Of a stretch of 64,000 nt of DNA, positions 20,401 to 32,370 are shown piece after piece. The DNA is from Trichoplax sp. H2 (taxonomy: Eukaryota; Placozoa; Uniplacotomia; Trichoplacea), in contig NOWV01000019.1 of NCBI GenBank assembly GCA_003344405.1, positions 682,001 through 746,000 on the forward strand, given 5' to 3'. Both the position numbers and the translations under genes were made by a program. The notes under the pieces were generated by a model. The model was not told the origin of the DNA and ran no database searches. It was given only the letters and a program-made list of their open reading frames with translations. The first letter of the stretch is position 1; each line of letters begins with the position of its first letter.

Positions 20401-23400
20401 AAAAAAAATGCTACCAAGACTAAAACAAGGATAAAGTAATCGCTATTCTTCAAGTCTGTTACTTATATATATAAATATCAATACATTGCCAAGACCCCAT
20501 AAAATAAGAATAATGTGCTCAGTATTCTTCAAGTCCGTATGCCAATCAATATACTGCCAAGACTTGATAAAACAAGAATAAGCTGCCCACTGTTTCTCAG
20601 GCCTGTTGCAATTCAACATTCAACCAGGATAAAAATAAAACCGGAAGAATGTACTCACTATTCTTCAAGTTCGTTACAAATCAACATACTACCAAGACTA
20701 GATAACTGTCAGGCAATTGTCAAATCTATTATTATTATATGTAATTAATTACTACCAAGACTACATAAAACAAGGTAAATGCACTCACTATTCTTCTATT
20801 CCGTTGCAATTCAACAATACAGTACTACAGTTTCAAGGCTAGATAACATAAATAATGTATTAATCCAATTGTCAAGTCTGTACAGATCAATCAACTACCA
20901 AGATCAATGTAGACAAATGTATCCACTATTTTTCATTATCTATGAACACATCTTCAAAATTAGACAATGCAAGTATAATCTACTAAATTATATCCTCTAA
21001 TCTATTACAGACCAACATAATGCCAAAATAAAATAATGGATGAATAATCTACCCACTATTCCTCGATTCCATTGCAAATCAACATACTATCACGATTCGA
21101 TAAAAGGAGTAGAGTATATTGATTCAACCGGCTACTTGTCAAGTCGGTTGGAAATTGATATACAGTTACACCAGACTAAAAATAATCTCACGACCATTCC
21201 TCCAATTTATTTGCGAATCAATACACTATCAAGAGCGGATAAAGCAAGAATAATCTATCCACCGTTCCTCAAGTCTGTTACAAATCAATATATTGCCGAA
21301 ATTCGATAACACAAGAATAATCTATCCACTGTTCCTCACGTCCGTTACAAATCAACATACTACCAAGACTAAATAAAACAAGTATAATGTACTCACTATT
21401 CTTCAAATCCGTTACAAATCAACAATACTGTCAAGACTAGATAACATAAGAATAATCTATCAACCAATTGTCAAGTCTGCTACAAATCAATCTACTACCA
21501 CGATAAGATTAATGCAGAAGAATATATCTATCCACTCTTCCTCAACCTTCATTATCCATCACTACCCTATCAAGACTAGACATAATAAGCAAAATCGACC
21601 AACTTATTTTCTCTAGTTCGTTACAAATCAATACATTAAAAAGACTCGAAAATACATAGATAACGTGTAGAAGTAATGATGCAAATAAAAGCCCGACTAT
21701 TATCTTTGCTTATTGTCTAGGGCAATCAATATCGCTCAACAATAAAATTGATATGGAAAAAGTTATCGATACCGCAATCTATTGTCAACTTATCCAACAA
21801 TGGAATAACGAATAAGGTTATTGTCATGTTAAGTAATAAATTCCTCTATCACTAAATGCCAACGACTAACTATCTTATCTAAACTTTCCTTGCTTTGATC
21901 TTGAGTAGGAAATAAGATAAAAACTTGGTTCGTCAACTAGCCCTGCGTTGGATGATGTAACAACGCAGTGGATCAAGAGCAAGCTGCCGGCTGTAGACTT
22001 GAAAAAGGTAGCAGGAAGATGTTTTGATCCTATTTGTACAGTATGAAGGGATCAACCTGGGTAGAATCAAACTGTTTGCTATTGCTATCCAATTGAGAAT
22101 CATGTCGACATGCCGCGTAATTGCTCAACCGTAATGAACGTTTCGATAGTAATAGATTAAATGCAGTAGGTAAGTTGATCTATGAGTCGATAGCATTGCT
22201 CTAGTCTACTTCCTAGTGGGCTATTCTGAAGATAGCACTACTATGATGAGTCTTGATGATGAAAATTGCAGCAATCGTTCGAACTGCTTTGTAGTTAGGC
22301 TGGATAGAATGTTATTTTCAGCCTACTGCCCACAAAATACACAATCTTCATCATTATCGTGTTGCTGTTAAGGGCCAATCTTGCTATCAAGATCAATAAT
22401 ACGCGTAGATCACTGTTAACCAACCAGCTATTGAGTGTGATTTACCCGTAAAGTATGCAAAGTAGACCTGATTGCAAAGTCCATCGCTACTCTTTCAGTT
22501 CGATGAAATAAGCTTTCGAATACAGTATCGCTAAAGCCATGACGATGAGTTAATGATTCTCATCATTTGGATAAAATACGGGTTCTATTTGCAATAAATT
22601 ATTACTGTAGTCGCTAATGACGAAAGGTATCACGATAGTCCAAGACTATCATCATTTCCACAAGTACGGATTGTATTTGCAATGGATTCTTACGAACGAT
22701 ATGATGATGATAGTCATGGTCATTTCCACCAACTACGGGTTTCATCGGCAATAAACTATCAATAAAGGCATTACGAAGATCAATCATTGCCACCCGATGC
22801 GACTTCTGTCTACAATGGACTATCGCCAAAGGCATCACGACGGCACTTTATTCAAGATGATTGCTAATCGGCTATGATAAACAGCATTACCCTAGTCTTT
22901 TAACATTGATTATTTTACTCCAACATTTTATCCCGGGTGGCAAGCTAATCTGTTCCCCTCCCAGAATGGAAGTTAGCTCTACTTAGCAGGATCACCGTAT
23001 TGGTGACCAAAATGGATGGTCATGATCACGTATAAATAATTCATGGAATGATCGAGATCCATGTTGTAAAATGGCAATTTTGCCTATCCTTTTCATGAAC
23101 GGAAACGCAAGACGATTAACATTCTATTACTTTCAGTTTCTAACTAGCGTCATGGATGGTAATATATTTCGACAGTTACGGATCGTAAACGTGTCATCGA
23201 TCACCGTTTGGGATGGAAAGGGAAGACTCTTGCTACTCCGTGGATAAAGTAAAAGTTTACACTCCATGGATAAAAAGTCAATTCATGAATTGGTATTTTA
23301 ATCTATTTTAATCTATTTTAATCGCCAGGATCAATATTATTCTTACAAGATTATTATAATGGCTGATTTCCTTGCAAATCAATAAAATCAATAGCTGAAA

Positions 23401-25536
23401 GAAATGTGATGAATAGCTGTCGTTAAAAACAACTTACCCTCAGGACTATCGGAATTTTGCCAATCGCTGTCCGCCATCGTTGATTGCAAGGTATCATGAT
23501 TGCTACTACTACTCATTTTATTTAAGTAATGCTCTTTACAATATAAAATGTAAGTGTCGACGCCATATCGATCACCAGGAATTAGCTTGCGCATACAGCT
23601 ATGACATCGGAAGCAATCGATATGGTAAGGATTGCCTTTGGCTCTCATGATAAATTCACTTGGTTCAAATATTCGGTTACACTTTGTACAACGATTATGG
23701 AATAACCTAGAATGAAACAGGTGAGGCAAAAAAAAAACATCAGATTGAAACTTGGACCAGAAAGCTCGGCTATTGTCAAATGTCGTTCAAGGAATCCAAA
23801 TCAAGAATAAAATGGCTGTGTGTGTTTTGATAGAAATCAACGTCAAACGAAACCGTCTTTGGATAAGGGTTTTCTATCTTGTCGCCATTGCAAACAGATA
23901 AACGAAACGGATAAACTCAAAGAAGGAGAGAGACAACATAGCAAGTAAAATAATAGCAAAGCGTCACAACAAGCCATATCCGCGGTAAAATGGGCCACAA
24001 GCATTAATAAGACTCCCCTAATTGTCTTGGTTATTGGATCCAAGTCCATTTAAATTGTCGAACCGGTGGAAAAAGTGGACAATGTATTGAATAATAATTG
24101 TTGCAAATAAAAGAAACGATTGTCGACGTATACAGTAACCAATACGTTGACAATAATCATTGACAACGATGAGCATCGTCAATTTTTTAAAACATGGTGG
24201 ATGATGATTGAAATCGGCGTTAGCGACCACCTTTATCTTGAAAAGATATTTTACGTACTCATGGCCATTAAATCTAGCCATTTCCTATGATATATGCTGA
24301 AATGCTGAGCCGAGGGAGAAAAGAAATTGTATTTCCGTTAACAGGGATATCAGTAGGACGATAGTGTTAGCTAAATGGAGTTACTGATTGCCTCAAGATG
24401 TTGACTACCCATGTACCGGATATTATGGTGATTGTATCCGATTTTTCAACGATTCCATTTCTCACTTTCATTCAATACTATCAACAGAATGGCTACCAAA
24501 ATAAAAGAATATCATTATCATGGCCTTGGGTAGACAAAATAAGATCATTATTTACGCCAATGGAACAGATATGTTGCCTATACGTAATCATTCTACATCC
24601 ATTGGGTCACACAGCAATAGTCAAAATAAACGGGAGGAAAAAAATTTCAATACAAGTGAAGTAATTAACTTAAAATTGAATTCTATCTTGATCGCTGCTA
24701 GCTTTCAATACAAGGAAAATAATGCATGGCAATGGATGTAGACGGATTGATTAGGAGAAGGAGGACTATTTTTTTTCGGTCAAATAGAGGACAATTTAAG
24801 ATTTGTTATCGGTTGAGAAAAAAATGGATTACCAACATTTAAAAGTGAAACATGTCAAAAAAAGACAATAAGGATAACGAATCATTGGCAGCATTTTGCT
24901 GTCACTTATGAACAGGAAATGGATATGGAAAATGGCGTGAGAGAAAGCAATATTAAAATTCGTCTTAGTGTGACCGACATAATACCGAAGGCGTTAACTT
25001 TATAGTGTCATGAAAATAAAGTATTTGCAGTAATGATTATGACTGAAAGTTCTTTCAATACATGCCAATAAGACTATAAACACAAGCTGGATAGAAAAAA
25101 ATTCAGACACAGACATCCACGCACACATCAAAAATTCAAAGGCAAAAAAAAGCCTCAACAAATTGGAGAATGCAACACTATCGCCATGGATTCTACGCTT
25201 CTTCATGACTTTCCATGGGGCAAGTGATGGAATCAACTCAATTCAGCATTTTGTTGTAAAAATTTTTTTTTTTACCCTATTTGACAGCCGACTAGATACC
25301 CCATAGAGCTGTGCAAAACGATCAAGACATGTCGGCTATTATTCCAACTTACATTTTAAAATCTGACTTGCAGTAAGGTTTGCCATTTCGTAGGAAACAT
25401 GTTTCTTTTTCATCTAACAGTTGCTGGCACGAAGCGCATTTTAAGCAAGCTGCATGATATTGCATATCAGGTGCAACCTGCAAGATGTAGCGATCGTTGA
25501 TCTTGCCACCACAACCAGAGCAAAAAGGTAATTGAT
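17480..25536 (-). CDS. ISL: Islet-class LIM-homeodomain transcription factor (5' exon not found)
   Basis: Nuclear transcription factor with two LIM domains and a homeodomain; in other animals Islet specifies neurons and endocrine cells. Minus-strand exons in order: 25536-25353 holds LIM1 (CSGC, then [11 protein letters not shown] and PYCKSD). 23706-23438 holds LIM2 ([20 protein letters not shown]). 18880-18603 holds the homeodomain, with Islet-specific [18 protein letters not shown] and [12 protein letters not shown]. 17707-17480 is a 75-residue serine/glutamine-rich tail ending in TAG. All four join in phase (phase 2, 1, 0) to about 319 codons; vertebrate ISL1 has 349. The LIM1 acceptor is phase 1, so an upstream exon with the start codon must exist beyond 25536; I could not identify it. 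The homeodomain exon may instead end at 18600, adding one codon. Intron lengths are about 1.6, 4.6 and 0.9 kb; the longest contains a satellite array. Confidence 0.93.
19800..21660. repeat. Degenerate ~67-bp satellite array in the Islet intron
   Basis: About 27 diverged units with a consensus like 'gttacaaatcaacatactaccaagact' + 'agataaaacaagaataat' + 'ctactcactattcctcaagtcc'. The spacing of the 'acaaatcaa' anchor is 67-68 bases where it is best preserved (21347, 21414, 21482). Units drift by substitution and small indels. Open frames across it are accidental. The array lies wholly within the intron between the LIM2 and homeodomain exons. Confidence 0.9.
22500..22870. repeat. Short degenerate 60-85 bp tandem repeat
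   Basis: Four to five units share 'tttgcaataaattatt', 'tcgctaaaggcat-acga' and 'tcatcatttccac-actacgg'. Anchors lie near 22529, 22612, 22760 and 22822. It is in the same Islet intron as the 67-bp array but is unrelated to it in sequence. Confidence 0.65.
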
Positions 25537-26855
25537 CTGGGCATTCAAAAAAAGAAATCAAAATGAGCATAGATATAGGATTGCATGTTAAAGTTGTAGG
25601 CTAAAGGAAAGAGTTAAAATAGTATGATGGAGATGTGGCATAATGGAATAGACTAGTTGATTGGTGATGAAGAGTGTACATTTGCTAGGATAACATGGGT
25701 GTCCAAGGATGGCATAAAAGACATGAAAATCATCATGCCTTTTTGCCATCCCTTGAATGAAATTGGTAATCGTACATTAGGATAAATTGGTCAACTACAG
25801 CCACAGGATGGTGCCTAAAGTATCTTTCAACTTCTTTCCAAGATAAAAGCAAAACAACCGCAATAGCCATGTCCAATTGAAAACAATCGTCAAGCACCGG
25901 ACAAGTGGACATGGCCTAGATGAAGACGAAGGTTATCGAGCCAAGAAGATATAGGCTGTTATAGCCATCCATGATCAAAATGGATGTTATCGACGGCGAT
26001 CGCTCTGGATTGTTTGGTAACGAAAATGAATCAACTACAGCGTTATTGCAGTTAACAGATGGAATGAAATAAGGCAGCATAGAATTGAAAAGATGATCAA
26101 CCATTTGTACGGCTGTCCTATCAACGGATGGAGAAACATTCATTCTCCATCTCTTGCTATTACTGTAACTGACGAATCAAGGCAGAAAAGATCAATATGA
26201 AATTCCAATGTTACATACTTTTGCTCTTGTGTGGAGCTTGCGTCTCCATGTATGAAAGAGTGTCGTAAAGGAGGATTTACCGCAAGTAGATAGGAAAAAA
26301 AATGAGCTAGTGTGATGCCATGATAGTTTACTTAATATTCCACGTGATGCTTGCCATTGGACTTGATTCGATCTCTCGCCTACAATCTATTTTCATCAGA
26401 ATTACTTGCATTGAATACGAGAGGAAGATGATTGCAGGTGGTCCAACCTCCTTATACATTGTTTTCTCCATTGGAGACATACACTTTTATTTAAGACAAC
26501 AGCAAAACAAATAAAAGCCCACACCGATGTGAGACAAGCATCAAAGGCTTGTATTCTCTTCCATCAAGGCATCCAATAGCCAACATGGCCTACAAGTGTG
26601 GACAGCAAGAGAGGCCATGCTGATCAAGACAAAACATTGCAATCTTCTCATTCATGCCAATGACAACTTGAATTCCAAATGCATTGATCAATGCCTTGCT
26701 ACATACAACACTAAATACTGGCAAAGCCATCGTAAACCTGTCTAGGCAATTTGGCGACTGCATTGTCGTTCACAGTATCTTGATCGTGACGGTTAAAAAC
26801 AAAATGTTGAGACCTATTCTTACTGTAGACTCCAACCGTCTTGTTCATTTCCTTA
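25537..26855. other. Upstream flank of the Islet LIM1 exon
   Basis: The missing first Islet exon and its promoter should lie here or further right. One minus-strand open frame (26143-25916) begins with ATG and has a varied composition, but no good donor in the required phase was found, so it is not called. Confidence 0.35.
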
Positions 26856-26859
26856 ACTG

Positions 26860-27790
26860 TTGACCTTGTCGTACTGGTATGGACCAAGTGAGACTAACTT
26901 ACTCGTTTCCAGTTGGCAACAACAGGCAATGACGGCGATGTTCGGCTTGGCTGAAGACTGAATCTATCCTATCCCTAACGCTCATCATGTCGTGTTGCTA
27001 TTTTCCAACCGAGATGACTTGACTTCCTGTATTTGGAGTGCTGTGGGTACTCACTTGAACTGCCTTGCTCCTTCCCTTAACGTTGATCATCTTGTGTTAT
27101 TATTGACCAACCGAGACGACTTGACTTATTGGGAGTGGAGTTGGTAGTAAAAACACAAGAAGAGGACCATGCTAGGATTAGATGTAGACTAGATCTGTCT
27201 TGCTCTTTTTCCTTTGATTATGTCGTATTGATACTCGTATCTTCCGACCGAGACAACCAGACTCATTTCGGGTAGCGTTAGCAATAATAGGAGAGTTGGC
27301 CAGGTCGTGTTGATATTTCCAAGTGAGACTCTAGATTTATTTTTACATTGCCGTTGGCAATAACGGGAAAATTCTCCTTACGTTGATGATATCGTGTGGT
27401 GATATTTTCCTATCAAGACTCTTGAATTTGTTTCCAGTGCAGTTGTTGGCAATAACAGGAGAGTTGCCTATGCTCGATCAAACTATGTGTTCATATTTTC
27501 CAACCGAGACGACTCGACTTGTTTCCTATAGAGTTAAAAGCACAAGGAGAGAATGACTACGATAGGATTACCTAGCATTGATCATGTTATGTGACTTTTT
27601 TTCGACCAAGACCACTTGATTTGTTTCAAGTGGAGCTGTCAGTCAAAGGAGAAGAAGAACATGGTAGGGTTACGTTTACACTCAGATCTGTCTTTCTCCT
27701 TTTCCCTAATAACATGGATCCTGTTGTATGCAAGTTTTTCAACCGAAACTATTCGACTGACGAATTTGAGTGAAATTGAAAATAGAAGGA
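26860..27790. repeat. Degenerate ~100-bp tandem repeat
   Basis: Eight or nine units are marked by 'tcatgtcgtgttgatattttcc' followed by 'aaccgagacgacttgacttg', then 'tttccagtggagttggcaataacaggagag'. Anchors lie near 26885, 26980, 27082, 27216, 27297, 27383, 27473, 27579 and 27708. Unit length varies from about 80 to 135 bases. Confidence 0.8.
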
Positions 27791-28689
27791 GAGAATAAAC
27801 ATATAAGGGGTTAGGCCGTTAGAGACTGGCATCGCTACGCTATCATAGCAAGTGGGCACTGCTTAGTCAATCCAAGCGGCGATTGCCAAAATGAAACTTT
27901 CCATCGTCATGAATGAAATGGCAGATATAAAAAAATTGAGAAATTAAACTGAAATGCTGTACTCATAATAATCGAGGATAGGTATTCTTCATTTCTTTCC
28001 TATCGTAGAACGACATTGAAATGAGATTGCAATGACAGCAATGGAGGAGATGTTAACCGTCCTCGTGGTCATCGTTATCATGGAGCCTGGATAGTAGATG
28101 GATTCATACACTCATCCATTCTAACTATCCTTCTTGCTTTAAGATAGTGTCAAGACGTTGTCTAAAATGCATATTATTGACATGGGCAAGATGGCGGGAT
28201 TGCATGCCAAATCAATAAAATCATCCATTCAATACAATTCTCGCTTGATTCAGTAAATTATTGCTCTCACGATTTCTTGTGCTCATCAAAAGGATGCAGA
28301 AGGGGGAGGGATGAATTAATCGGACATTGGATAAAAACAACAATAGGTGAGAGACAATCAATAACGGCTTTACTTAATCCGTTAGTCTTGCATTTCTTTC
28401 CATTAAAAAAAGAAAGACAAGAGCAAGAGAGACTCCCTTCTAATGCAAGCTCATTCATCTACTGTCCAAACGATGATTTGTGACTGTCAATACGTTGCAG
28501 ACAAGGTGAAAAAAAATCGACAAGCACGTCTGCTAACGCCTTGAATAGGCACCATCAATAGGTTATGATTCAGAGTTTTCCATTTGGAGCTTCTACATTA
28601 TATTATATTGTTTTTATTTCCAGTCGAGCCCCATTGAAATATTGACTCAAGGTTAGGGTTACAAATGGAAGGAGATTACAATCAAGAAT

Positions 28690-28975
28690 CCCACTCTATG
28701 ATGGTAGAAAAATAGAGTCATAGCAGTCAAGGAAAAATCGTATTCGAATACGGTAGAAAAGTACAGTAAGAGTCAAGATTGAATCAAATTCAATTGTGGT
28801 AGAAAAATGGAGTAATACGGTAGAAGTGAGCGAAGAATGCTATTCTATTGTGGGTAGAAAAAGGGAGTAAGAGTCGAAAAAAAGTGTCTAATTTCAAGTT
28901 TGTAAAAAAATGAAGTAAGGAGAGTCAACAAAGTATCGTATTCTATTGTGGTAGTAAAGTGGAGCAAGAGTCAAC
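28690..28975. repeat. Degenerate ~57-bp tandem repeat
   Basis: About six units of 'cgtattctattgtggtagaa' + 'aaatggagtaagagtcaa'. It is clearly distinct from the neighbouring arrays. Confidence 0.75.
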
Positions 28976-29269
28976 TAAATGCCTTCTCCTTCACCATGAG
29001 GTAGCTGGTATTATAGAAAAATAAAATACAGATGCTAGTTTCTATCAGCACTGTCCTGCCACATTGAAAGATCTAACGAAGTGGACACCGCAAGATCAAT
29101 CTGCTGTATAGCCCAATCTGTCTACAGCATAAGATGGCCATTATGAGTAAACATGTAGAGCCATTTTTAGCAAAGTGAACATTCTAAAATACGATGCGGT
29201 GGATCGAGAGTACTGACTGATGTAGAATAAAATCAAACGCAAGCACTGCATAGTAAAAATATCAACCTA

Positions 29270-30180
29270 AACGAGGCACTCCAACATATATAGTCTATCC
29301 TTAATACTGGCTTCTACTTTTAGAGTAAACTGCATCTATAGTACATACAAGAAAACACTACAGCTATCGTGCAACCGAAAGAGAGAATTGACCAGTAGTC
29401 ATGGATTCGAATCGATGCAGTCTAGCCTTGTAAACTAGTTTCTCCCGTTCTAGTCAAGTGCAGCTCTAGTAAACGAAATATTCAAAACGGAGTACGATCG
29501 ATTGACAATCTACTAAAAATCATATATTCGAATCTAAGCGGTTTGCCCCTATCAATTAATGTCCTGTTTTAAAGCTCGTTGAGTAAAGTCCAGCTATGGC
29601 ACCATAATATACCAACAATAAGGTGGTGCAGTTAGTGGCCACCATTGACAAAGGCCATCTACTCAAATCGAAACTTTCTATCCGTCTAAACTAACTCCTA
29701 CTTTTATAGTCAGAAGCAACTGTAATATAATTTACCTGTATATTCAAAATAGGTTGCAACCGATTCAGAACCTGGCTATCTACTAGGATGGAAGCATTCT
29801 ATCCGATTATGTACAGTAAAACACTTTCCACTTTTAAGCTAAAGCTCAAATTGAGATCAACGCCATGTTCTCCAATTGAAAACATTCTACGTGTCTCATA
29901 ATAATTTCTACTTTTAGAGTTATGTGCAACTCTAATACACTATTCGTACACTCAAAATAGATTGCAACCGATTGAGAACCTGGCTCGAGAATATTTACTC
30001 GAATGGAAGCATTCTATCCGTCTAGAATGGCTTCTACTTCTAGAGTAGGCATAGCTCTCATACAATATGTTCATCCGCGCAAGTAGATTAAATTTTAAGT
30101 TGCAACCGATTAAGAACCTTAGCCAAGGTCATCTACTCGAATCCAAACTTTCTACCGCAATTAAAAGTAATATTATTAAA
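29270..30180. repeat. Degenerate ~120-130 bp tandem repeat
   Basis: Seven to eight units share 'ctggcttctacttttagagta', 'gtgcaactctaatacaatat', 'ttcaaaataggttgcaaccgat' and 'atctactcgaatcgaagcattctatccgtct'. The clearest copies lie between 29660 and 30150. Confidence 0.8.
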
Positions 30181-31129
30181 GAAAGTTCAGCAGACGCAAT
30201 TCAGCATCCTAGTACGATATGTTGAGAACATTGGTTAAGACTATATGAGTATACTGTAGAATCAGTCAGAGTCAACTAGACTGTCATTATATTGTATAGG
30301 AAGAAAGTCTAATCCTGCTAAACACTCAAAACACGATACAATATATGAAATAAGGAGAAAAATCTCCTTTTATTGATTTTAACCTTACCAAAGCATGTAT
30401 CTGGCCCCTCCACGTACGCCTGGACCCTTCTCTTATAATACTTTATCTTAACTTAGAACGATAATTAATTTTAATGGAACGATTGACATTTAAACTATTT
30501 TAACTACTGTAATTAACAAAAACAGTGTTGCAAAAGAGTTACGAGTGATCGAGATAATCTATTTCTTCAGCAGGAAAAAAAATCTCTTCCAACTGAATTA
30601 CCAGCTCTGAACGAGTGTGATCCAACGCAACTCCTTACATCGATTCGATAATTACTAGCAACTCATTATTCACAAGCAGTTTACAATTTTTCAATATTGT
30701 CTACGCTGTTGTAAGACTATCATGTTATCAGTCAGACACTAAACGCAAAACAAATACTATATCAATGTCTATTCCTGGTAATTTTCTTCATCGATAGGGA
30801 ATCATGATCCTTTGTGGTCTCAGTACGTGCAGCACTCACTATAAAGCATCAACATCCATAGGCCATATTAAGCTTACTGGGCGAGTATTCTATTTTAAAT
30901 AGTTCCATCAACTCATTTACTTTATCTAAAGTTTGAAAAAGTTGAAAAGTCAATTAGAATAATGTCACAGCATGCATCCTATTCTATGTTCGGCCTGAAA
31001 GCACAGCTAGGCGACTTAAAGCCACAGGACACTCTTTCCGCTTTTATTACCTTCATCGTTGAAAGCAATATCAGTTAGAGTACCCGCCGAGCCCATTGAG
31101 CCTTGTAAAATTGTAGTTATGAGCACAAG

Positions 31130-32370
31130 GCTTCTCTTTGATACTCGATGTGGATTCATAAGTTCAAGTTGTTAGCTTAAATTGAATAATGGATTGAGTA
31201 AATATCCGATAGAATGGCGTGTAATAGTATAGGTGTAAGTGTCGCCGTGACAGTCGACGAAATAAAGATAGGGCTTCTCTACAGCTTACCTCAATATTCA
31301 GCGTCGATGCATACTTTCAAGCTATTAGCCTAAATCGATTAACGGATTGAGTAAGCGTCCGATACAATTAAGTATAATAGCATAGGCGTTCGTGTCGGCC
31401 ATGGCAATAGACGAAATAGCGATAGGGCTAATCGACAGCTTGCCTCGATATTCGGTAAAGACGCAAACTTTCAAGTTATAAGCCAAAATCAGTTAACGGA
31501 TTGAGTAAGCGTCCAACACAATTAAGTATAATAGTATAAGTATTACTGTCGGTCATGACTATAGACGAAATAAAGATAGGGCTTATCTAGTTTTGCCTGG
31601 AACTTATCTCGATATTTGGTATAGATGCATAGTTTCAAGTTTTAAGCTAAAATTAATTAACGGATTGAGAAAGCATCCAGTAGAATTAAGTGTTATAGCA
31701 TAGGTATTGGTGTAGGCCATGACAATAGACGAAATAATGATAGGGCTCATCGGCAGCTTAAGTCGATATTCGGTATAACTGCATATGGTACCAAATTGAA
31801 TAATAGATTAAGTAAGCATCCGATAGCATAATGTGTTATAGCATCGATTATATTCTCGCCATGATAATTGCAATGACCGAGTAATAATCTCCTGCTACTA
31901 CTGTTGGTTCGCCTACGTTACTCAAAATTTGAGTTAACAAAAATAGAGTAATTCCCTAATGTGGCACACGAAGGTCTTGTACTAGAAACAGTGCAAGTGC
32001 ACCGTTTCATCCTATTCGCCAACTACTATACTCCTACAATTAACTGAAATCATTACAACGACGGACGAAATAAGGATAGGGCTTATCGACAGCTTCTCTC
32101 GATATTCGGTATAACTACTTGCTCAATTGAATAATGGGTTGAGGAAGCATCCGATAGAATAATATGTTGTAGCATAGGTATTAGTCTCGCCACGACAATA
32201 GATGAAATAGCGATAGGGTCTACTTACAGCTTATTTCGATATTGTTTCTAGATGTATACTAAATGGAATAATGGATTAAGTAAGCATCTAATAGAACATA
32301 CAGTAAAATTACAGCATAGGCATTATTTAGTCTTGCCCAGACAATAGACGAAATAGCAATATGGCCTCTT
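31130..32370. repeat. Degenerate ~155-bp tandem satellite
   Basis: Seven units are recognisable by 'aacggattgagtaagcatccg', 'aattaagtataatagcatagg', 'gtcggccatgacaatagacg' and 'aaataaagatagggcttatcg'. The 'ggattgagtaag' anchor lies near 31191, 31344, 31499, 31662, 31807, 32146 and 32273. The one long step (31807 to 32146) is explained by an inserted element at 31878-32057. Confidence 0.88.
31878..32057 (-). mobile_element. MITE-like dispersed element, copy 1
   Basis: A 180-base segment interrupts a unit of the 155-bp satellite exactly between 'ccatgataattgcaatgac' and 'acgacggacgaaataagg', which are otherwise contiguous in other units. Its reverse complement aligns with 60006-60220: shared blocks include 'tgtaatgatttcag', 'cactgtttctag-a-aagac', 'attagggaattactc', 'tttgttaactcaaattt' and 'taggcgaaccaaca'. 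There is no coding capacity, so it is probably a non-autonomous transposon; the family is unknown to me. Confidence 0.75.

Noticed and set aside
20515-21309. Several open frames on the plus strand
   Set aside because: They are translations of the 67-bp satellite with no protein pattern beyond the repeat.
25916-26143. Minus-strand open frame as a candidate first exon of Islet
   Set aside because: It begins with ATG and looks protein-like, but has no convincing phase-1 donor and no similarity to known Islet N-termini.
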